From: DASSBG01 sp965651365
Lineage (GTDB): Bacteria > Pseudomonadota > Gammaproteobacteria > Xanthomonadales > Rhodanobacteraceae
NCBI GenBank assembly: GCA_965651365.1
Contig: CBFGSA010000054.1
Coordinates: forward strand, 1-18,111
Direction of reading: 5' to 3'
DNA: 18,111 nt
In this document: piece after piece, positions 15,001 to 18,111 of the stretch
Layout of the letters: each line of letters starts with the position of its first letter
Position numbering within the stretch: position 1 is the first letter of the stretch
Position numbers and translations under genes: made by a program
The notes under the pieces: generated by a model
The model's input: only the letters and a program-made list of their open reading frames with translations
Told to the model about the DNA's origin: nothing
Databases searched by the model: none

Positions 15001-15163
15001 CGCCGTGGTCGGCGTGCAGCCCTTCGGCGGCGAAGGCCTGTCCGGCACCGGCCCCAAGGCCGGCGGCCCGCACTACCTGCCCCGCTTCGCCACCGAGCGC
15101 GTGATCACCATCAACACCACCGCCGCCGGCGGCAACGCCTCGCTGCTGACGCTGGGAGCGTAG
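12011..15163 (+). CDS. putA: Bifunctional proline dehydrogenase / L-glutamate gamma-semialdehyde dehydrogenase
   Basis: Oxidises proline to glutamate in two steps, passing electrons from FAD to quinones and then to NAD+. It has 1050 residues from GTG 12011. An N-terminal helical arm (1 to about 190) is followed by the FAD-binding proline dehydrogenase barrel (about 250-480), with VSVKLSAIHPRYE, RLVKGAYWDYEVKHAQ (about 355), TRKANTDVSYLACVRKLL, HGMGSDLY and YAPVGSHEELLPYLVRRLLE. The aldehyde dehydrogenase domain (about 560-1030) has ISPWNFPLAI, E805 (VAETGG) and the catalytic C839 (GQRCS). E. coli PutA has about 1320 residues because of an N-terminal ribbon-helix-helix and a C-terminal domain; both are absent, so this is a short, non-repressor PutA and its regulation must come from elsewhere. 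It is divergent from the oxidase operon. Confidence 0.97.
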   Translation: MSHAIIQTELRSAENPLRRAITAAWALPEDEVVEARLATASLPAAEQVEIIDKAADLVRRVRARADDQTAIEFFMRQYDLSSEEGVLLMCVAEALLRIPDTRTADRLIRDKLGDADWDEHLGDSQSVLVNASTWGLMLTGRMIHLGEDTRTNFAGALSRLVGRSGEPAIRLAVRQAMRIMGHQFVMGRSIQEALKRAERKAHRQYRYSFDMLGEAALTEADAQRYFEAYANAIEVLGKRGPWDDLHQAPSVSVKLSAIHPRYEAMNRRRAREELAPRLIKLARLAADRHISITVDAEEADRLAASLDVIELVASDPSLEGWNGFGMAVQAYQKRAPDVIDWLADLAGRTRRRLSVRLVKGAYWDYEVKHAQELGLVDYPVFTRKANTDVSYLACVRKLLATDPDWIYPAFATHNAHTIAAVQHLAGERTFEFQRLHGMGSDLYGEVLGAGKRNLPCRVYAPVGSHEELLPYLVRRLLENGANTSFVNQVLDEELPVDELVADPCRLVREAEPKRHPRIPLPADLYGTTRKNSMGINIANDDELTALAEAANRFTQAWQAAPMIPGAKGGGESVTVRNPADQRETVGTWTAATAQDVDVAIGNAVKAQEGWDRTPAEKRAEILERAADLYEKNHAELIACCIREAGKSIAASIGEVREAVDFLRYYAAQCREQFGKPQDMPGPTGETNQMSLHGRGVYVCISPWNFPLAIFTGQVAAALAAGNAVLAKPAEQSTLVASLGVKLLHQAGVPTEVLQLVPGDGAEVGPPLTSDPRVAGVAFTGSTETARAINRALAARDAPIAALVAETGGQNAMIADSSALAEQLVKDVVASAFDSAGQRCSACRVLYLQAEVADHVIEMLSGAMAELNVGPTRDIATDVGPVIDQDALDMLQKHADKMDRQAKKLAQAELGPDCEHGHFFAPRAYEIGSIRDLEREVFGPVLHVVRYQASELDQVIEAINGTGYGLTLGIHTRVDDTAEYIASRVKVGNCYINRNQIGAVVGVQPFGGEGLSGTGPKAGGPHYLPRFATERVITINTTAAGGNASLLTLGA

Positions 15164-15202
15164 GAGCCGGGAATCGTGTGCGCGCGGTGCTTCGTGTACA
15201 TC

Positions 15203-15285
15203 GCAGGGTGATGCTGAGCAAAGCGAAGCGCACCGCAGCGTGAAGTTTTCGACGGTGCGCTTCGCGCTGCTCAGCAGCACCCTGC
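15203..15285. repeat. Imperfect inverted repeat with 33-bp arms downstream of putA
   Basis: Positions 15203-15235 and 15253-15285 are reverse complements at 30 of 33 bases, separated by a 17-base loop. Each arm is one copy of the GGTGCGCTTCGC...GCTCAGCA.CACCCTGC unit that also occurs alone at 7610-7642. It starts 40 bases after the putA stop and would form a very stable hairpin in the transcript, so it may serve as a terminator or mRNA stabiliser. Its paired dispersed units resemble REP/BIME-type elements. Confidence 0.7.
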
Positions 15286-15580
15286 AGTGGTGGCTCGGCA
15301 CAGATGGCCTTGGCGACGACGGCCGCCTTTTCCTTTTTCAGGAAGGTGACACGCTGTTCGGTCGTCTCGGTCGTACACCGCCTGCCGCGCGGCCGCACGC
15401 GCCCCTGCCAGGCAGAAAAAGTTCCGTCTTGCGCCACTGATCCCTCACGCCAGGATCCATGCGTGTTGGCGCGAACTTGTCAACCAAACGCCCTTTGCCG
15501 TCGTATAGCTTGTGACACGAACGGATTGGCCGTTGTCGGCCGATCTTGCCAAATTCTCTTTCCCCGGGAGTCAAGCCATC
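15286..15580. other. Non-coding stretch before the sigma-factor operon
   Basis: No plausible plus-strand gene. A 78-residue minus-strand frame (15338-15574) lacks a ribosome site and any family resemblance, and it covers the likely promoter and leader of the next operon. TATAGC at 15507-15512 is a weak -10 candidate with no well-spaced -35. The sequence around 15340-15390 resembles degraded intergenic repeat. Confidence 0.4.
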
Positions 15581-15934
15581 ATGTGGGCATTTCTCGTTTC
15601 GCTAGCGGCGCTCGCCGCCATTGTCATTGTCGTCTACCTTTGCGTCGGTCTGTACAAAACCTATCAGCACAGGGCCAAGGCCAAGGGGCATGCCGACCTG
15701 GCAAGCTGGCTGCAGGCCATTCCGGTGACCGACCAGGACAAGCAGGACGCGGTGGATCTGTCGCTCAAGGGTGGCGCGGCCTGCCTGCTGGGCCTGGTGT
15801 TTCCGCCGCTGCTGGTGATCGGCGTGATTCCGCTGTTTTATGGCCTGCGCAAGCTGCTGTATTCGGCCCTGGGCCTGGGCCTGGTCGCGGACGATGTGGC
15901 GCCGACGCAAGACGACAGCACACCGGCTGAATGA
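15581..15934 (+). CDS. Small two-helix membrane protein, function unknown
   Basis: 117 residues from ATG 15581, with GGGAG about ten bases upstream. A first helix (about 1-23, AFLVSLAALAAIVIVVYLCV) is followed by a basic cytoplasmic-looking segment (KTYQHRAKAKGHADLASW), a loop and a second hydrophobic region (about 68-90, ACLLGLVFPPLLVIGVIPLF), then an acidic tail (VADDVAPTQDDSTPAE). I do not recognise a family. The frame extends upstream to 15512, but those residues are not membrane-like and precede the ribosome site. The stop overlaps the next ATG (ATGA), so it is coupled to the ECF sigma gene and may act with it, for instance as a membrane sensor; this is inference. Confidence 0.7.
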   Translation: MWAFLVSLAALAAIVIVVYLCVGLYKTYQHRAKAKGHADLASWLQAIPVTDQDKQDAVDLSLKGGAACLLGLVFPPLLVIGVIPLFYGLRKLLYSALGLGLVADDVAPTQDDSTPAE

Positions 15935-16587
15935 ACAAGGGCCCCGAGCGGGACAGCCGCATGGCCGCAACGCAGACACCCGCCGAACCGGACGCTGCCG
16001 CCGATGGCTGCGAGCGCGAGGCCGTGGCTGCGGTGCTGGGCGGCAACGCCGAAGCATTTCGCGTGCTGGTGCGCGCGCACCAGCATCGGGTCTTCGCCCT
16101 GGCATTGATGATCACCCGCGATCGTCAGGCGGCCGAGGAAGTCAGCCAGGACGCTTTCCTCAACGCCTTTCACCACCTCGACCGCTACGATCCGCAACGG
16201 CCGATGTATCCGTGGCTGGCGACCATTGCCGCGCGCCTGGCACAGACCTGGCTGCGCAAGCACGCGCGCCAGCGACTGGACCTGGAGCCGGACATGTCCG
16301 CCCTGTCCGCACCAGCGCAATCCGGCGGTGCGCAGCAACCGCTGAACGCGCTGATCGCCGACGAGCAGGGCCGGCACCTGTGGACGCAGGTGGAAAGCCT
16401 CACCGCCGGGGAGCGCACCGTGGTGCTGAGCTACTACCGCCAGCAGCTCAGCGTGGCTGAAATCGCCAGCCAGCTTGGCGTCACGGCCGGCACGGTCAAG
16501 ACGCTGCTGTTCCGCGCCCGGCGCAAGCTGCGCCAGCGCCTGGCCCGGACTATGGCAAATGAACACGACAATCACGAAAATGGGTAA
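15931..16587 (+). CDS. ECF-family RNA polymerase sigma factor
   Basis: 218 residues. Region 2 spans about 40-115: FRVLVRAHQHRVFALALMIT, then RQAAEEVSQDAFLNAFHHLD (region 2.2, core binding), YPWLATIAARLAQTWLRKHAR (2.3-2.4, -10 recognition). Region 4 spans about 148-205, with VESLTAGERTVVLSYYRQQ and the helix-turn-helix VAEIASQLGVTAGTVKTLLFRARRKLRQRL that reads the -35. The linker (SALSAPAQSGGAQQPLN) is short, without a region 3, which defines the ECF class. It overlaps the upstream membrane-protein gene by four bases and is followed three bases later by a zinc-finger anti-sigma gene. ATG at 15931 is used; an ATG at residue 11 (15961) is an alternative. The activating signal cannot be told. Confidence 0.93.
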   Translation: MNKGPERDSRMAATQTPAEPDAAADGCEREAVAAVLGGNAEAFRVLVRAHQHRVFALALMITRDRQAAEEVSQDAFLNAFHHLDRYDPQRPMYPWLATIAARLAQTWLRKHARQRLDLEPDMSALSAPAQSGGAQQPLNALIADEQGRHLWTQVESLTAGERTVVLSYYRQQLSVAEIASQLGVTAGTVKTLLFRARRKLRQRLARTMANEHDNHENG

Positions 16588-16590
16588 CAG

Positions 16591-17103
16591 GTGATGAACT
16601 GCACACACTGCCGCCAACTGATCGAGTCCGGCCCGCTGGCCGAGCTGCCATCCGCCGATTCGGCCGCGCTGCAGCAGCACGCCGGATCGTGTGCCGAATG
16701 CGGTCGGCTGCTGGCCTCGGCGCAACACCTGGAACAAGTGCTCGCCGACCTGCCCGACCCCTTGCTGCCGGAAGGACTGGAAGCCTCCATCATGCAGCGC
16801 GTGTTCGAGTGCGCAGCCGATCAGCCGCTGGCGCCCGTGCCGTCGGCAGACAAAGCGCGCCGCCCGTTTGCGAGTGTGGTTTTCGGTGGCGTGCTGGCCA
16901 TCGGGGCCGAATGCATCAGTCTTGCCTCGGGCAGCATGACGCTGCCGGGCGCGGACGGGTCGTGGCAACCGGGCACGCACGCGCTGACGACGATGCCGCA
17001 CGGCACCCTCGGCGCACTGGTGCTGGCCATCGGCTTGCTGCTGGTGCTGGGCGGACTGGCGCAGTCCACGGATTCGAGCGCCGCATCGAATCAGGACGGC
17101 TAA
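16591..17103 (+). CDS. Putative zinc-finger anti-sigma factor, membrane bound
   Basis: 170 residues. The N-terminal domain has CTHCRQLIE and the HAGSCAECGRLL motif (H30, C34, C37), the HxxxCxxC signature of the zinc-binding anti-sigma domain (zf-HC2); a further C4 or C7 may complete the site. It is followed by the amphipathic HLEQVLADLP...LEASIMQRV segment typical of the sigma-binding part. Two hydrophobic helices follow (about 92-112, FASVVFGGVLAIGAECISLA, and 136-156, LGALVLAIGLLLVLGGLA), with a short loop between them and a short C-terminal tail; there is no large periplasmic sensor domain. It probably holds the preceding ECF sigma factor at the membrane. GTG 16591 and ATG 16594 are both possible starts. 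Last gene of the three-gene operon. Confidence 0.85.
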   Translation: MMNCTHCRQLIESGPLAELPSADSAALQQHAGSCAECGRLLASAQHLEQVLADLPDPLLPEGLEASIMQRVFECAADQPLAPVPSADKARRPFASVVFGGVLAIGAECISLASGSMTLPGADGSWQPGTHALTTMPHGTLGALVLAIGLLLVLGGLAQSTDSSAASNQDG

Positions 17104-17408
17104 GCTGCGGCAAGCAGCGCTGACGCGGCAGGAACCCGTGTCTGGAATCGCAAACCTCGACCCTGGCCCTTGCCCAGTCCCCGTCGCAAGCTCATGATCG
17201 AGGGACGGTCGACCGGGCGCATGGGTCGTTGGCGCGCTGCCATCGGCAATCGCGCGGCAAGCCGTGAATCCGTCATTCTGGACAGCGCGCAGCGGTGATC
17301 CAGAATCCACCTTCCTGCGCGCAACTCCACGCAACCGGGTGGATTGACCGCATATCACATGCCATGCCCGATTTGAAGCCTCTTGCGCCAGCCATGAGGA
17401 GATGAACG
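17104..17408. other. Intergenic stretch with a GTCATTCTGG-type palindrome
   Basis: No gene seen in 305 bases. ATTCTGGA (17275-17282) and TCCAGAAT (17299-17306) are perfect 8-bp complements around CAGCGCGCAGCGGTGA, the same repeat class as the block near 2350. A small 5-5-5 hairpin, GCTGC-GGCAA-GCAGC, lies at 17104-17118, directly after the anti-sigma stop, and may be a weak terminator. Confidence 0.5.
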
Positions 17409-17822
17409 ATGAACAGCTTTGTCCGCCATGGCACCGTCCTGGCTGGTCTGTTGGCACCCTACATCGCACACGCCGCAACGCTGCATGTGGGCCCCGGGCA
17501 GGCCTACGCGACACCGTGCCAGGCGGTGGCTGCCGCCAGCAATGGCGACACCATCCTGATCGATGCGGCCGGCAAAAGCGCCCAGGGCAAGGCCATCTGG
17601 ATCATCGGCGGCGACCACACCACGGTCGACAACATCGAGTTTTCCAGCTACCGGGTACCGGACGAGAACGGCGCGAGTATCCGCCAACAGGGCACCCATT
17701 TGACCATGCGCCATTCGTACTTTCACGACAACGAAATGGGCATCCTGACCAGTGCCGATGCGGACAGCACCCTCACCATCGAGTACAGCGAATTTACCGA
17801 CAACGGCTTCGAACTGCACTGA
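17409..17822 (+). CDS. Secreted right-handed beta-helix protein, apparently internally deleted and truncated
   Basis: 137 residues with a signal peptide (MNSFVRHGTVLAGLLAPYIA, cleavage about AHA|AT). The start is ATG 17409, with AGGAG seven bases upstream. The mature part begins TLHVGPGQAYATPCQAVAAA and NGDTILIDAAG, then KAIWIIGGDHTTVDNIEFS, GASIRQQGTHLTMRHSYFHD and GILTSADADSTLTIEYSEF, successive beta-helix coils. In the full-length family as I know it, more residues (a cysteine-tryptophan coil and a VNGR-PHI strand) lie between the DAAG and QGKAIW elements, and the helix continues for some 150 residues after YSEF. Both are missing here, and the frame ends DNGFELH. An in-frame deletion between two similar IDAAG coils is a simple explanation. 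It may be a decaying gene; a natural short form cannot be excluded. Confidence 0.6.
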   Translation: MNSFVRHGTVLAGLLAPYIAHAATLHVGPGQAYATPCQAVAAASNGDTILIDAAGKSAQGKAIWIIGGDHTTVDNIEFSSYRVPDENGASIRQQGTHLTMRHSYFHDNEMGILTSADADSTLTIEYSEFTDNGFELH

Positions 17823-17892
17823 TACCCGCATTTGCCGTCACGCCGTGTCCAACTGGGGCGGGCAGGCCGACTCCGACCCATCGCATCCGTCC

Positions 17893-17921
17893 TTGTTGAC
17901 GCCAGCACCGCCCGATAGACT
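17893..17921 (+). promoter_or_regulatory. Weak candidate promoter near the right edge
   Basis: TTGTTG (17893-17898), 17 bases, TAGACT (17916-17921), about 30 bases before an ATG at 17951 that has a G-rich stretch (GCGGGGGC) upstream. Confidence 0.25.
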
Positions 17922-17950
17922 GCCGGTCAAGAGCAGGCGGGGGCGCAGCG

Positions 17951-18073
17951 ATGGCGGCACCGGCAGAACAGGTCACGGCACAATGGCAGCACGGCGGCAG
18001 CGCCGAGTCGTGGCAGCCGCGGATGTGGCCTGCCGCGGCCCGCCCACAGCAACACATGAGTGTGTGGCCATGA
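17951..18073 (+). CDS. Uncertain 40-codon frame, possible leader of a gene beyond the window
   Basis: The frame reads MAAPAEQVTAQWQHGGSAES and ends MSVWP at 18073. It has a candidate ribosome site and promoter upstream. Its TGA overlaps an ATG at 18070 that stays open to the window end (MTAGDDPSGQPAAA). The overlap is what a coupled gene pair would show, but composition alone is weak evidence and I recognise no family. It may be chance. Confidence 0.2.
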   Translation: MAAPAEQVTAQWQHGGSAESWQPRMWPAAARPQQHMSVWP

Positions 18074-18111
18074 CGGCCGGCGACGACCCGTCTGGCCAGC
18101 CGGCCGCGGCC

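Noticed and set aside
12089..15301. 1070-codon open frame antisense to putA
   Set aside because: It is the complement-strand shadow of a high-GC gene: repetitive Gly/Ala/His/Val composition, no family motif, while the plus strand encodes full-length PutA with all catalytic residues.
15338..15574. 78-codon minus-strand frame in the gap after putA
   Set aside because: It covers the probable leader of the next operon and has no recognised family, ribosome site or partner gene.
15838..17514. 558-codon minus-strand frame across the sigma and anti-sigma genes
   Set aside because: It crosses two genes and an intergenic repeat and shows low-complexity Arg/Gln-rich composition. The plus-strand genes have recognisable motifs.
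1..18111. CRISPR array, tRNA or rRNA genes, transposase or integrase genes
   Set aside because: No regularly spaced direct repeats, no tRNA-like GTTCGAATC/CCA context and no transposase or integrase motifs were found on reading both strands.

Overview
High-GC proteobacterial chromosome, most consistent with a gammaproteobacterium of the Xanthomonadales / Wenzhouxiangella-Rhodanobacter type. This is inferred from the arrangement trpE...trpG, the cytochrome aa3 oxidase cluster with a DUF2244 gene first and an opposite-strand DUF2909 gene inside, and a PutA lacking the N-terminal ribbon-helix-helix domain. No species is claimed. No tRNA, rRNA or CRISPR array was seen.

Layout. (1) 1-537: 5' part of trpG on the minus strand. 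(2) 538-3232: an accessory block between trpG and trpE. It holds a BrnT/BrnA toxin-antitoxin pair (minus), a plus-strand DUF2249 + FmdE-like pair preceded by a near-perfect FNR/DNR-type box, a block of palindromic repeats, and a ParE/RelE-type toxin with a TIGR02574-type antitoxin (minus). This second module is bounded by a perfect 10-bp inverted repeat that fits integron attC core-site consensus. (3) 3233-4708: trpE (minus). (4) 4854-11821: an aa3 cytochrome c oxidase cluster on the minus strand (DUF2244, ctaC, ctaD, a 41-codon small ORF, ctaE, SURF1, an SCO-like protein, ctaA), with a DUF2909 gene on the plus strand. Cox11/CtaG and the heme O synthase CtaB are not in the window. (5) 12011-15163: putA (plus), divergent from the oxidase cluster. 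(6) 15164-15580: non-coding, with a 33-bp-arm imperfect inverted repeat. (7) 15581-17103: a compact plus-strand operon of a small membrane protein, an ECF sigma factor and a zinc-finger anti-sigma factor. (8) 17409-17822: a secreted beta-helix protein that looks internally deleted and C-terminally truncated. The last about 290 bases hold only weak coding candidates.

How it works together. TrpE and TrpG are the two subunits of anthranilate synthase but are separated here by about 2.7 kb of accessory DNA. The oxidase cluster encodes the three core subunits plus heme A synthesis (CtaA) and assembly factors (SURF1, SCO-like). PutA feeds proline-derived electrons to the quinone pool, upstream of that respiratory chain. 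The DUF2249/FmdE-like pair with its FNR-type box is probably an oxygen-limitation or nitric-oxide response unit. The most interesting observations are the cassette-like boundaries of the second toxin-antitoxin module, the FNR-boxed DUF2249-FmdE pair, the small ORF between ctaD and ctaE, and the several families of palindromic intergenic repeats.
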